Source: Diadophis punctatus similis (lineage: Eukaryota > Chordata > Lepidosauria > Squamata > Dipsadidae). Taken from it: DNA of 64,000 nt. How positions within the stretch are numbered: the stretch's first letter is position 1; each line of letters begins with the position of its first letter. The stretch spans positions 970,001 through 1,034,000 of the forward strand of contig JALIGW010000058.1 of assembly GCA_023053685.1 (NCBI GenBank), in the 5' to 3' direction. Made by a program: the position numbers and the translations under genes. Of the stretch, positions 1 to 10,375 are shown piece by piece. The notes under the pieces were generated by a model that saw only the letters and a list, made by a program, of their open reading frames with translations, did not search any database and was not told the origin of the DNA.

Positions 1-60
1 TGGAGCCCCCTCCCCCCATTGTTCTCTCCCTGGGCTTCACTTCTCATTCGTTCTTTACAG

Positions 61-237
61 CTAAGGAGGGCTACTGCTACAATGTGCCCCCCTTGGGAGA
101 CGTCTTTGACACCCAGGACTGCAGTGCCTGCCAGAAGAACGCGTCCTGCTCCACCTGTGCCAGGGATGACCAGTGCCCAGGCACCCAGAAATGCTGCCCG
201 GGAGACTGTGGCTACATCTGTGAGGAAGCCATTATGG
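61..237 (+). CDS. Gene A WAP-domain exon, ten cysteines
   Basis: The exon follows a TTTACAG acceptor and ends at a GGTGAG donor; it is 177 bases long and phase 1-1. The reading frame gives a WAP (whey acidic protein, four-disulfide core) domain starting KEGYCYN and ending in the diagnostic CCPGDCGYIC pattern. WAP domains are secreted and many inhibit serine proteases or are antimicrobial. A normal WAP has eight cysteines; this one has ten, with extra residues in the DCSAC and CSTC stretches. Longer ORFs in other frames here are shadows. The domain assignment is secure, but inhibitory activity cannot be judged. Confidence 0.88.
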
Positions 238-389
238 GTGAGTTTCTTCCTATCTGTCAAGGAGGGAAGGCAGTCTAAGAAGCCCCCTCCCCAGCCTCTC
301 TAGCTTTTAAGACCTCCCAACCAGGACATGTTTGGGGGGGCTCTTCTTTTGATCACATTCATTTTTGGTAGAAGAAACAGGGGGGGTCC

Positions 390-960
390 TTGATGCTCTC
401 TGAGCTGGGTTGTTTTCTTGCAGATGTTTCATGACCCAACTAGGGAACATCATCAGTGATAGACAGGAGTGGAGTTTGCGGAGAAGAGGAGGAAGGGTGT
501 GTGTGTGGAGTCCTTGGTGCTCTCTGAGCTTGGTGGTTTTCTTGCAGATGTTTCATGACCCAACTAGGGAACATCATCAGTGCTACAGGAGAATGGGGTT
601 TGTGGTAGGAGGAGGAGGAGGATTGTGGGGTCCTTGACCCTCTCTGAGCTTGGTTGTTTTCTTGCAGATATTTCATGACAGAATTAGGTAACAACATCAG
701 TGCTAGTAAAGAGTGAGGTTTGCTTTCAGTTTATATTCTAGTGCTTGCCCTGGGGTGCTCTTAGAGGTTCTTTGTTTGGGTAGTTACTATTGGCTTGTTT
801 GGCAGTTCCTTGATTGGGGTATTGACTACTTCTTGATTGTTGGTCTGATGTTAACCTCAGAGTTAATCTCTGCTCATTTGGGTGCTGATGTTTGGGGAAG
901 GAACGAAACTTTCCGTGGTTCCGGAAGTGTCCTGAGTCCCTAGTGTTTGGAAGAGACTTA
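390..960. repeat. Minisatellite of about 120-bp units with hammerhead-like motif
   Basis: Three tandem units begin near 390, 515 and 640. Each contains CTTGCAGATGTTTCATGAC followed by a short hairpin and CATCAGTG, then a purine-rich stretch and a CTCTCTGAGCTTGG block. The third unit is more diverged and runs into related sequence up to about 960. On the minus strand each unit shows a CTGATGA...GAAAC arrangement (see findings). The repeat lies in the large intron of gene A and has no protein-coding appearance. Confidence 0.75.
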
Positions 961-1104
961 AGAGGCCCCATGTTCCACCTGTCCTCAGCAGAGCAAAACT
1001 CATCCAGATGTCTTGCCTGAGCAGGGTGGGAGTGGGTGGGCTGCAGCCCCCAAGATGGGCTTCCTGCTTGCAGCAATTTGCAAGTGTGGAAACTTGGTGG
1101 CCCC

Positions 1105-1331
1105 TGTTACGTACAGACGTACATAGTGAACATTTGCATAGCCGCCACTGATTGGCTAATCTAGCGGCGGGAGAATTAAACTCCTGTCAGTGGCTAGCAG
1201 ACTTCAGGGAAGCCCTTAAAAGCGGCTTCCCTGCAGCCTGCCAGCAGTCGGTATTAGTTCTAGCTATTGGAAAATAAAGGTGCTGAAATGTTCCTTGCAT
1301 CTCGCTTCTTCATTTATGCGTGAATCTAACA
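1105..1331 (+). mobile_element. LTR of a Ty3/Gypsy-type retrotransposon
   Basis: The 227-bp segment begins TGTTACG and ends TCTAACA, a short inverted TGTTA/TAACA terminus. It has a TTAAAAG box in the middle and AATAAA at 1273-1278. It is followed after two bases by TGGCGACGAAGG, in the position of a primer-binding site, and then by a gag-like frame. This is a 5' LTR; no 3' LTR was seen. Confidence 0.7.
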
Positions 1332-1380
1332 CTGGCGACGAAGGTGGTGGAAGAAGAACTGCAGAACAAAGAAGCACCTC

Positions 1381-1710
1381 ATGTCATCCGTGGCCATCTT
1401 AAAGAAAAGCAAAACCCGACTTTCTCCGGCCAACCTAGAGGATGACGACGCAGACATCTCCAGCGCCAGCTTTCTTCGATCCGAAGACAGAAGAATGGCG
1501 AACATACATGTCGCGTTTCCACATGTTCTGGAGGCAAACAATTTCCAAGACCTGCCGGACAACAGGAAGAGGGCTCTCGTCCTCACCTACTGTGGGCCAC
1601 AAACCTACAAAATGGCCCAGACCCTGGTGGCACCAATGGACAATGGAAATCTGTCTCCAGCTACCCCAACAACTCCTCCAACCACACCGGCCACCTGTTC
1701 CTAGCTGACC
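1381..1710 (+). pseudogene. Gag fragment of the Gypsy-type element, frameshifted
   Basis: Downstream of the LTR, two overlapping plus-strand frames each carry part of a retrotransposon Gag N-terminus. The frame opening at 1442 carries the segment with FDPKTEEW, and the frame from 1381 carries the adjoining segment with FQDLPDNRKRALVL. Homology moves from one frame to the other near 1525, so the coding sequence is broken by a frameshift. It also ends early at a stop near 1704, and no protease, reverse transcriptase or integrase follows. It is a dead truncated copy in the gene A intron. Confidence 0.65.
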
Positions 1711-1914
1711 ACAGATCAGGAAGAAGCAAGGAATCACAGCCTACCAGAGATGGCACCACAGGGACGGGAGGAAGCCTGGACCTGTGGGAAGCAGAGGGAC
1801 TCCTGGCTAGGTGCCAAATCTCCTTTGTGGAGCCTCATGGCTGCCTTTGGCCCATGCGCCACTCCTTGTGGGTTGGGCCTGGCCTACTCCGAGCCAAAGC
1901 AGAAATAAATGAAA

Positions 1915-2300
1915 CAAGAGCAGCTCTCACAAAGTTCCTTTAGTGACTAAACTAAACAGCATTGAAAAAAGTGACATGACCAGTTTTCACACTTATGACC
2001 GTTGCAGCATCCCCATGGTCACGGGATCAGAGGTGGACTCTTGGCACTTGGCTCAAATTTATGACGGTCGCAGTGCCCCAGGGTCACGTGATCCCCTTTT
2101 GTGATCTTTTAACAAGCAAAGTCAATGGGGAAGCCACATTCACTTAACAACCATGTTACTAACTTCACAGCTGCAGCCATTCACTTAGCAACCGTGTCTA
2201 GAAAGGCTGTAAAACGGGGCACTTAACATTTTAGCAACAGAAATTTTGGTCTCCATTGGCGTCGTAAGTTGTGTAAGTTTTTCGTAACTGCTTTTCAGTT
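1915..2300. repeat. Interspersed repeat, family not named (copy 1)
   Basis: This stretch has repeated short phrases such as TCACTTAACAACC, TTATGACGGTCGCAGTG and CAGGGTCACGTGATCCCC. The same series in the same order occurs at 12205-12600, and a decayed relative lies at 14040-14640. It has no coding potential and looks like an old non-autonomous interspersed element. Confidence 0.6.
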
Positions 2301-2769
2301 GGCTTGCCAGGTTCCTTTCTGCAATTCTTAGCAGACTCGGCCAACTGCTAATTTGAAGTGTTTGAGGACTCTACTCTGGCAATCCTGTCTCTAGGCAGAA
2401 CAAGGCAGCCAAAGAGCTCATGGTGCCCCATCAACTCTTCCTAGGAGACGACCCTCAAAGCTTAGATGTTGCAAGGGTCAACCTCCCAGATGCCTTTGCT
2501 TGGATGGACCTTTTCCTCTCTCTCCTCTCAATTCCTGTCTGATTCTGCTACCCTTTGGAGGTTCCCTCCGGGGTACCCCGTCCCTATCTGCAACGGCTCC
2601 AAGTAGATGTCTAGGGAGATTCTCTATCATCATCCAGGTCATGGTTGTCCCAAAGGTGCTTTTTTCCAAAAGGCAACAGGACATTCTGGGTTTTTTCCCC
2701 CTTGAAAATGTTTCGCTTCCCATCTAAGAAGCTTCTTTGGTGAATTCTGAAGTGAGAACTGAAGAAGCT

Positions 2770-3205
2770 TCTTAATAGAAAAACAGAGTAGGAAGGGCGC
2801 TTGGAGGTCTTCTAGTCCAGGGGTCCCCAACCCCCCAGATGTGGCCCATTACTGGGCAGTGGCCTATTTGAAATTGGGCTCTGCGAGTGGCTGGCTGGAG
2901 TGTGCGCACACACAGAGCTCAACTTGCACAAGCAGCAGGCTGGTGGGCCCTTTCACGTGTGTGTGCCAGCCTGGCACTTGTGTAAGGGCTGTGTGTGTGT
3001 GTGCCCACCTGCTCTGGCCCGCCACTCACATGGCCCAGTTTCCCTCCCCCTCCCAGTCGGTCTGTCAAGCCACAAAGGTTGAGGACTGCTGTTTTATCCA
3101 ACCTACTGCTCAAACAGGAAACCCTAACCCTATTCTGGACAAATGGCTGTCCAGTCTCTCTTTAAAGGCCTCCAGATTCTTGGATGAAAAGCAAAAGGTT
3201 TTTCA
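2770..3205 (-). mobile_element. CR1 LINE 3' fragment split by an hAT-like insertion
   Basis: GGAGGTCTTCTAGTCC at 2802-2817 and GCTCAAACAGG...GGACAAATGGCTGTCCAG from about 3105 are two parts of the antisense squamate CR1 3' end. Between them, 2818-3091 starts CAGGGGTCCCCAACC and ends GGTTGAGGACTGCTG. That is the terminal pattern of an hAT family seen elsewhere in this window (31343-32113). I see no clean target duplication here. Confidence 0.6.
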
Positions 3206-3769
3206 AGGAAACACAAAGTCTCAAGAAAGTCCAGTTGCCTTTTGGAAAAGCCCCGAAGCGGCAGCAATCCTGTCAGGTGCAACTGTACCCAGTGCCAGCT
3301 CCCCTGCAGAAACCCAGCCCTTTCCAGGGCTCGAAATCCACCACCCCCTCCAGGTCATGGCAACTTCCTCGCCAGCCTTAGGTTGAAGGGGGAGCATGGA
3401 GGGAAGAAGGGAGGATTTGGCTCTTGGGGGGGGGGGGGGTTTAAGAATGCTGATATCTGCCCCACCACACTTCTCTGTTGCATGCCTGACGTTTCTTCCA
3501 GTTTCTGGGCTTAGTGCTGGAAGGGAATCTCCCCGTGTGTCATGGCCAGGGTGGGGCTGTTGACTAAGCAGAGGCACGTGGCCAGTGTGGCATTCATCAG
3601 GGGAGGGGATGACGCAGAGCTCTGGAGGTTTCATTCTTTCCGGCCTCCCCCCACGCCCCAGGGAGCTGCTCAGCCTGCTTGGCTTCTTGCTTTGCTTGGC
3701 AGCTCTGCAGATTTGTTTATCCCTCACTTGCTCGTTTCTTCGCTCCTTCCTCTTTCCCTCTCTACCTTC

Positions 3770-4535
3770 TGAGAGTCTAGAGAAAAGAAGGACCAGGGGT
3801 GACAGGATAGCAGCCCTCCAGTATTTGAGGGGCTGCCACAAAGAAGAGGGAGGTCAAATTATTCTCCAAAGCACCTGAAGGCAGGACAAGAAGCAATGGG
3901 TGGAAATAAATCAAGGAGAGAAGCAACCTGGAATTAAGGAGGAATTTCCTAACAGGGAGGACAATTAACCAGTGGAACAGAAGTTGCCTTCAGAAATCGT
4001 GGGCGCTCCATCAAAGGAGGTTTTTAAGAAGAGATTGGACAACCATCTGTCTGGAATGGTATAGGATCTCCTGCTCGAGTAGGGGATGGACTAGAAGACC
4101 TCCAAGATCCCTTTGGACTCTGTTATTCTGTATTCTGTATAAACACCACACTTATCACTACAAAAATGAGAAAGGATCTGGACTCTGGAGGCTAAAACAT
4201 ATGACGAATGGTTGCAAGAAATGGGTATGTCTAGCCTGATGAAGAGAAGGATTAGATGTGACTTGATAGGAGTCTTCCAGTATTTGAGGGGCTGCCCCAA
4301 AGAAGAAGGGGGTCAACCTATTCTCCAAAGCACCAGAAGGAAGGACAGGAAGCAATAGATGGAAACTAACCAAAGAGAGAAGCAACCTGCAATTAAGAAG
4401 AAACTTCCAAACAGGGAGGACAATTAACCAGTGAAATGGTTTGCCTCCAGAAGTTGTGGGTGCTCCAACACTGGGGGTTTTCAAGAAGAGATTGGACAGC
4501 CATTTGTCTGGAGTGGGATAGGTCTGGGGCCAGCA
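3770..4535 (+). mobile_element. Two CR1 LINE 3' fragments in tandem
   Basis: Two consecutive plus-strand pieces encode decayed versions of the CR1 reverse-transcriptase C-terminus (the KRRTRGD...FQYLRGC...EEG region). The first ends near 4140 in CTCTGTTATTCTGTATTCTGTAT, the usual CR1 3' end. The second runs from about 4190 to 4535. Both are 5'-truncated and noncoding. Confidence 0.8.
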
Positions 4536-5211
4536 GAGCACCTTGGAGGTTGTGGGGTAGAAAGGCACTGCAGCTTACATTACCTGCTTGTGGCTTCATG
4601 GACATTAGTGGTTGTCTCTTGTCCAACAACTGACCAGATACTGGAATGAGCTGTGGGGTCCCAGACACTGATTTCCCCAACTGTGTGATGGACCCCTGAA
4701 AGGTGGGCCTCCTGGGTCCCTGGCCAAGCGCCAGGAAATCTGCCAAGCAAGCAGATGGCAGATGTGTGGTGGAATGTAGTCTGGATTACGGGAGGGAGAA
4801 GCTGCATTCCAGAGAACAAAAAGACGGCAGATAGTTTGGTTGGGAGGAAAGGGAGTTAACGGCTCCTCCCTAGAGATTCTCAGAGTATTATTTGTAATAT
4901 GCAAATTGTAACCTTTAGTCTGGCAAGATTCTATCTGTAGGTGAGGAACCATAAAGGAAACTACTTGGAAGTAACTCGGTGTATCTTGCATGGTTCCTGG
5001 GAGACCTGCCATCTGCCATCTTTAGGATATGAGGCTACCAAGATAGGACTCGCTTTGTACAAGGGAAGGCGATGCACCCCTTTCATAACCTCAGGTATCC
5101 CACCCGACTATGGGCTGGGGGCAGCTAAACTTTCCCCTGCAAAACATCTCACCTCCCCCAACCTTTCTGAGAAGGTGGGTGTCCAGCTGATGACACGCAT
5201 TCTTTCTTACC

Positions 5212-5230
5212 CCTTATTATTATTATGATT

Positions 5231-5298
<68 letters not shown>

Positions 5299-5403
5299 TA
5301 TGATTATGATTATGATTATGATTATGATTATGATTATGATTATTATGATTATTATGATTATTATGATTATTATGATTATGATTATGATTATTACTATTAT
5401 TTA
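5212..5403. repeat. ATT/ATG microsatellite
   Basis: About 190 bases of ATG and ATT triplets, partly as ATGATT hexamers. The antisense His/Asn-repeat frame is an artefact of the repeat. Confidence 0.95.
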
Positions 5404-5407
5404 GCAA

Positions 5408-5965
5408 GGTGTAAGATTATTCCAGAATCAGAATAGAGCTGGAAGAGCCGTGCTCAAGCACAGAGGTGGGTTCCTCCCGGTTTGGACTGGTTCGCCCAAA
5501 CCAGTAGCGACCCGTTGGTGACGTCACGATGATGTCATGGAACCAGTTTGGTCAGTGCCGGTCCCTGGGCACTGCCATTTTTTAATTTATTTAATTTATT
5601 TATTTTGAATTTTTTTAAATTTATTTTTTCTTCTGAGCATGTGCAGAAGCCGAGTTTCCAGCACTATGCATGCGGTTGCCATCTTGTTTTTGGCTTTTTT
5701 TATTTTTGATTTTTTTCGGATTTTTCGGCACTACGCATGCGTGCCCATGCAGCGCGGGAGGAAGCGAACCGGCAGCGAGGTAAGTTAGAACCCACCCCTG
5801 CTCAAGCAGAAAACCCTCTACCATTTCAGACAGGTGGCTGTCCAGTCTCTTCTTAAAAACCTCCAGTGATGGACAGCCCACGATTTCTGGAGGCAACCTC
5901 TGTTCCACTGGTTAATTGTCCTCACTGTTAGGAAGTTTCTCCTTAGTTCCAGGGCGCTTCTCTCC
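5408..5965 (-). mobile_element. CR1 fragment interrupted by an hAT element
   Basis: Antisense CR1 3' sequence begins at the microsatellite (AGAATAGAGCTGGAAG). It is interrupted at 5461-5800 and continues with GCAGAAAACCCTCTACCATTTCAGAC to about 5965. A small plus-strand 3' end of another LINE (ACTTGGTCAAATAAAG) follows at 5985-6075. Confidence 0.75.
5461..5800. mobile_element. Non-autonomous hAT-type element with 8-bp TSD
   Basis: The element starts CAGAGGTGGGTTC and ends GAACCCACCCCTG, imperfect terminal inverted repeats. It is flanked on both sides by CTCAAGCA (5453-5460 and 5801-5808), an exact 8-bp target duplication as made by hAT transposases. The interior is AT-rich with no open frame. 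It sits inside a CR1 copy, so it arrived after that LINE. Confidence 0.85.
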
Positions 5966-6325
5966 TTGATTAATTGCTTTGCTCTGTTGCTTTGCATGTG
6001 CACTGCGGGCTTCTTCATCGGAGACATAGTCCTTGTGTGTCTAATCACACTTGGTCAAATAAAGTATTCTATTCAAGTCAAGTCAATGACCGTAGGTGGG
6101 GGGATTGGCCTCAAGATGGCGCCACTGACCGCAGCCCCTGTGAAATGCTCTCTTGTGTATTTAATGTTCTTTTTTTATTTTCTGTAACTCACTGCAGATT
6201 CCATATATCAAAAATGCTTCTAAATATCAGGGAACTTTCTAGGACTATTTCTCCTCCTTAGAGGACTTCTAGAGACGATTTCCCTTTGTCTCCTGTCTCA
6301 TCTTGTGTCTCTCTGGTTGTTGCAG

Positions 6326-6496
6326 ATGTTTGCCAGCTGCCCTCCGTCTGTGGCATCTGCAAGGCGATGTTCTCACGCTTCTTCTACAATGTTTCCACTC
6401 ACAAATGTGAGCGGTTCATCTACGGCGGCTGTGGTGGCAACAAGAACAATTTTGAATCTCTACGCGAGTGTCTCAGAACCTGCAGGTTCACCAAAG
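6326..6496 (+). CDS. Gene A Kunitz exon with an extra cysteine at position 11
   Basis: The exon follows GTTGTTGCAG and ends AAAG before GTGAGT; it is 171 bases, phase 1-1. It encodes a Kunitz (BPTI-type) domain with all six conserved cysteines, the RFFYN core, YGGCGGNKNNF and CLRTC. In BPTI numbering the reactive-site loop reads C5-QLPSV-C11-GI-C14-K15-A16. P1 is therefore Lys with P1' Ala, the arrangement of trypsin-type inhibitors. An additional cysteine at position 11, in the binding loop itself, makes seven in total. It might pair with one of the extra cysteines in the gene A WAP domain or form an intermolecular bond. The domain is certain; inhibition is inferred. Confidence 0.92.
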
Positions 6497-6830
6497 GTGA
6501 GTACTAACCTCTTGCCAGCCGAAAGCAAATATTAGGAGGATCCAGAAGGCAGACAGTTGAAGGCACTTCTCATGGGCTTAGCAGGACACCAGGGATGGTC
6601 CTCTAGATCTTCCCTGGAACTACATGGGCCTTCCTTTTGAGGCCACCACTCAGTTGGCCTCAGTGATGATGTGGATGGTCTGAAATATTTTCAACTTCTG
6701 GGACTTTGACACTTGTTGCTGGCTGGGGAAGTCTGGGAGTTGAAGTCCACAAATCTTAAAGTTGCCAAGCTTGGACATCTCTGGTTTAGAGTTTCCGCCC
6801 AATGGGTATCTCCCCTGCTATTTTAAGAAA

Positions 6831-7381
6831 TGTTGGAAGAAGTATCCACCTGGTCCAGTTCCAGCTGGAGGCTGGTTGGAAAGATGGTTTAATGATGAAG
6901 CAGAAGCACATGGGTGGTTCTGGGCAGCTGAGTTGAGAGTGGGAGGGGGGTTATACCTTCTCTTGGGCTTTGCACTTGAGCTTCCTGTTCCTGTGCAAGA
7001 ACATGCATTCTATTGGCTGTTGTAGGGGTCATAGCTGGCTCTGGTTGAAGTTTCTGAGGGTGATGCATTGTCCTTTGGAGATTGTGCAATGTAGTGAGCT
7101 CTGTGTCTTAGTGGGTTCATCCTATTATGTCCTGGTGGGTCATGTCTTCATCCCATCACCCTGGAGCTGAAGGTCTTTTGTTTTGTAGGTAGGATGGCCC
7201 AGTCTTTCTCAAGGGGCACAAAATACCTGCTAGGGGGAGGGAGCTGGGGCTCTGAGTTTCTGTCTCCCTTAAGATTTTTTAAATTTCTCTTTTAGGGGAA
7301 ATATTTTATCCTGCCTTTTTAATATTTCCTAAAATATTTCATTCTTCTAAGAGAGGGGTGGGTGCTACCTTTCTACACTAG
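6831..7381. repeat. LTR-like interspersed repeat, copy 1
   Basis: This stretch is about 550 bases from TGTTGGAAGAAG to CTTTCTACACTAG and is closely similar to 19722-20297 in the same orientation. TG...CA ends are suggestive of an LTR, but I could not define target duplications. There is no coding sequence. At the second locus the corresponding site in the duplicated flank near 36645 is empty, so this is a mobile insertion. Confidence 0.6.
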
Positions 7382-7477
7382 GATGCAACATTCCTGTGGT
7401 TCTTGATGACTTATTGCCAATATCTGGGCTTGTCTCCATTTCCCCCTTAGCCTGACCCACCATCCTTCCGTTTCCAG

Positions 7478-7488
7478 GGAGCGCCTAA
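7478..7488 (+). CDS. Gene A terminal coding exon
   Basis: A pyrimidine-rich acceptor, CCTTCCGTTTCCAG, precedes 7478. Entering in phase 1 from the Kunitz exon, the frame reads Gly-Ser-Ala and stops at TAA (7486-7488). This matches the pattern of genes C to E, whose last exon also adds only a few residues before a stop. The 3' UTR would continue through the microsatellites at 8206-8495 to ATTAAA at 8566. Confidence 0.5.
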
Positions 7489-8204
7489 CTGTTGGCTGGA
7501 AGAGAGATGGCAAAGTCATCACATTGGACTCCCGACTCACCTGCTTTCCTGGAACCCTGACTCTGCATGTGGTTGAAGCTGCCTTGCCCACCCCCACCCC
7601 GTGCCCCTCCGCACGCTCTGTGTTGTGTGTCTGTGCAGTTGCCCCCAAAGGACACTCCCTCCCACTCCCTGGGCTGGTCCTGGTTGGCGTGTCCCTTGGC
7701 TACGTCCCTCCCGTGGCTACGTCCCTTTCTGCGGGTGTTGAGATAGGCTGGCCCTGTTCCCCCTCCCTGCAGATTAGATGAAGGGACCGGCAGCCCTGGT
7801 CAGTCTGGCCAGAGGGGACTTCCTCTCACTCACGCTCCGCTTGCCCCCTGGAAGGGTCCTGCTTACCAAGCAGTGGGGTCTCAAGAGAAAGGGGGATAGA
7901 GGGTTCTCCAAACACAGGGGCCCCTTGGCCCTTGGGGGCCTGACTCCTGGCTTGGCTACAACGGGGCCAGAGCTTCCACCTTCAGAGGAGACAGCTGGGG
8001 GGGGTAGCCTTGGGTCAGCCCAGGCACAAAATGGCCCCATCCTGACTCAGGCAGCCCTGAATCTGAGGAAAGAGGGAGCTGAAGTCATGCAGGCAATGGC
8101 TGAAGGATGGGCTGGAAGCTGGGGACCCTCCTGGTCACTCACTGGTCAGTTTTTCCCAACCCAATGTGCTTTACAGGGCAAAGGGGTGGGGGAAAAGATG
8201 GGGC

Positions 8205-8205
<1 letters not shown>

Positions 8206-8255
<50 letters not shown>

Positions 8256-8495
8256 CTGTGTATTTTGTGTGTTTCTGCATGCATGCTGCCCTGGAGGAGA
8301 GCTAGGATAGAAGGTTGATGAATGAATGAATGAATGAATGAATGAATGAATGAATGAATGAATGAATGAATGAATGAATGAATGAATGAATGAACGACCC
8401 AACCAACCAACCAACCAACCAACCAACCAACCAACCAACCAACCAACCAACCAACCAACCAACCAACCAACCAACCAACCAACCAACCAACATCA
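8206..8495. repeat. Three adjacent microsatellites: GT, AATG, CCAA
   Basis: A (GT)n run at 8206-8253 is followed by (AATG)n at about 8319-8394 and (CCAA)n at about 8398-8491. These lie in the presumed 3' UTR of gene A. The Val/Gly/Trp- and Ser/Phe/Ile-repeat frames on either strand are artefacts. Confidence 0.95.
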
Positions 8496-8565
8496 ATCAA
8501 TCATCAATCAACCCAACCCCAAAATGTTCACTGTAGGGCTCTGCTTGTACATAATGAAAGAAAAC

Positions 8566-8571
8566 ATTAAA
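8566..8571 (+). terminator. Possible polyadenylation signal of gene A
   Basis: ATTAAA, the commonest variant signal, lies about 1.1 kb after the proposed stop codon. No better plus-strand signal was seen nearer the stop. Confidence 0.35.
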
Positions 8572-8769
8572 GACACTGGAACTTTACCAAATGATGTGAA
8601 CTTGGGTGTGGGAGAGTTTGTTTCATGTTTGGTCAGTTAATGGGCTGCTAGCAAGAAGGAGCCAGAGGGACCACCTTCCAGCAGCCCTGCAGGAGCAGGG
8701 GGTGAGGTGGAGGTGGGGGATAAGGAAGGAGGAGGAGGAGGAGGGGGAAAGGAATAACAGCATAATGGA

Positions 8770-9250
8770 AGGGGCCCTGGAAGTCTTCTAGTCCAAACCC
8801 CTGCTTAAACAGGACACCCTATACCATTCTGGACAAGTGGCTGTCCAGTCGTTTCTTGGAAGTGATGGGGCACACATAACCTCTGGGGCAAGCCATTCCA
8901 CTGGTTAATTAAAAGGGAGGGAGGAGATCACATGATAGAAATGTCCCAATATTTGAGGGGCTGCCAGAAAGAAGAGGGGGTCAGTCTATTCTCCAAAGCT
9001 CCAGAAGGCAGGACAAGAAGCAACGGATGGAAATTAATCAAGGAGAGAAGCAACCTGGAGAAACTTCCTAACAGTGAGGACAATTAATCAGTGGAACATT
9101 TTGCCTCCAGAAGTTGTGGCTGCTCCATCACTGGAGGTTTTCAAGATGAGACCGGACAGCCAGTTGTCCAAAATGGTATAGGGTTTTCTGAGCAGGGGTT
9201 GGACTAGAAGACCTCCAAAGTCCCTTCCAACTCTGTTATTCAATTATTCT
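8770..9250. mobile_element. Two CR1 fragments in opposite orientations
   Basis: An antisense CR1 3' end (AAGTCTTCTAGTCCAAACCCC) occupies about 8770-8915. A sense piece (ATTTGAGGGGCTGCC to CTCTGTTATTC) occupies about 8945-9250. A further short antisense piece lies at 9545-9660. All are truncated. Confidence 0.75.
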
Positions 9251-9816
9251 GAGGAGGGGGAAATGGACAGCCAACATTTCTGGCAGACCCTCTTTTAGCC
9301 TCACTTCTTCCACAGGTGCATTAGAAGGCAGCATTTCCCTCCCCCCCTTGCCACCCCCACTCATTTGCATTCTTGGGAGGAAGTGAGAGAAAAGTGTGGC
9401 AAAAGCCATTGGCAGAGACAGCCAGGGTCAGGAGGGGAGGCAGAGTCTGCACTGCCCTTCCTCTTCTTCCACCATGGGTCAGTTGTGCCCTGAACCCATC
9501 TGGAGGAAGCCCAAGATCACTCATCCCTCTGAACATGCTCAGAGAATCCTTGGGTTGGGAGGGACCCGGGAGGTCTTCTAGTCCAACCCCGGCCCAGGGC
9601 AGAGATCCTCAGAGCAATGGCCGCCAACCTTTGCTTGAAACCCTCCAGTGAGGGAGGCTGGGGGCAGGGATGGGAAGAGCATGGAAGTTCCATCCAGGGC
9701 AAACTCCTGCAAAGCCAGCATGCTGCCCCCGAGAGACCCACGGTCCAGATTGAGGAGGGTTACAAGGACACGGAAAATGAAACACTGCAGAGGATTTGAG
9801 TGAGAGGAAAAGGTCT

Positions 9817-9822
9817 TTTATT
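9817..9822 (-). terminator. Polyadenylation signal of gene B
   Basis: AATAAA on the minus strand in CCCCAATAAAAGACC. The equivalent signals of genes C, D and E lie in the same relation to their tail exons. Confidence 0.6.
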
Positions 9823-9904
9823 GGGGGGGGGTCATCTCCATCAGAGGGGGGGGGAAGATGAGCAGGGGGCAGGAACAGTCAGAGGAGCAAAGACCCCTCA
9901 GATG

Positions 9905-10375
9905 GAGCAGGGAGTGAGTGAGGAGGAGGAGTAGAAAGGAAAGAGGGAGAGGAAGAGGAGAAGGAGGGAGGAGGAGAAAGGAGTGAGTGAGTGAGGAGGA
10001 GTAGAAAGGAGAGAGGGAAAGGAAGAGGAAAAGGAGAAGGAGGGAGGAGTAGAAAGGAGAGAGGGAGTGAGTGAGGAGTAGTAGTAGAAAGGAGAGAGTG
10101 AGAGGAAGAGGAAAAGGAGGGAGGGAGGAGGAGAAAGGAGTGAGTGAGTGAGGAGGAGGAGTAGAAAGGAGAGAGGGAGAGGGAGAGGAAGAGGAAAAGG
10201 AGTGAGTGAGGAGGAGTGAGGGAGGAGTAGTAGTAGAAAGGAGAGAGGGAGTGAGTGAGGAGGAGGAGGGGCAAGGAGAGAGTGAGAGGAAGAGGAGAAG
10301 GAGAAGGAGGGAGGGAGGAGGAGAAGGAGGGAGGGAGGAGGGAGGAGGAGGAGGAGGAGGAGGAAGAGGAGGAAG
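9905..10375. repeat. Purine-rich GGA/GAGTGAGTGAGG minisatellite
   Basis: Irregular repeats of AGGAGGAGTAGAAAGGAGAGAGGGAG with GAGTGAGTGAGG cover about 470 bases and end in a pure GGA run. Several long Pro/Ser/Leu-rich antisense frames cross it but are products of the pyrimidine repeat. The tract lies within the 3' part of gene B. Confidence 0.9.

Larger units (their letters stand above)
61..8590 (+). other. Gene A, Kunitz/WAP gene, 5' end outside window
   Basis: This is a gene model joining a WAP exon (61-237), a Kunitz exon (6326-6496) and a short terminal coding exon (7478-7488 plus 3' UTR). All junctions are phase 1 and the splice sites are canonical. It is the only member of the family on the plus strand, so it faces gene B tail to tail. 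Earlier exons, including the signal peptide, must lie upstream of the window. The 6-kb intron between the WAP and Kunitz exons is filled with repeats, so joining them into one gene is an inference from strand, phase and order. The two exons could belong to separate genes. Confidence 0.6.

Noticed and set aside
405..705. CRISPR-like array
   Set aside because: There are only three degenerate units of about 120 bases in a vertebrate intron, with no spacer-repeat structure.
3221..3841. 206-codon minus-strand frame
   Set aside because: It has no domain features and no splice sites, and it overlaps CR1 and low-complexity sequence.
5207..5407. His/Asn repeat frame
   Set aside because: Translation of an ATG/ATT microsatellite.
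7478..7600. Immunoglobulin-like reading (TVGWKRDGKVIT) after a good splice acceptor
   Set aside because: It needs a different phase from the Kunitz exon, has no donor at the end and lacks the second Ig cysteine pattern. In the expected phase the exon stops after three codons, as in the sister genes.
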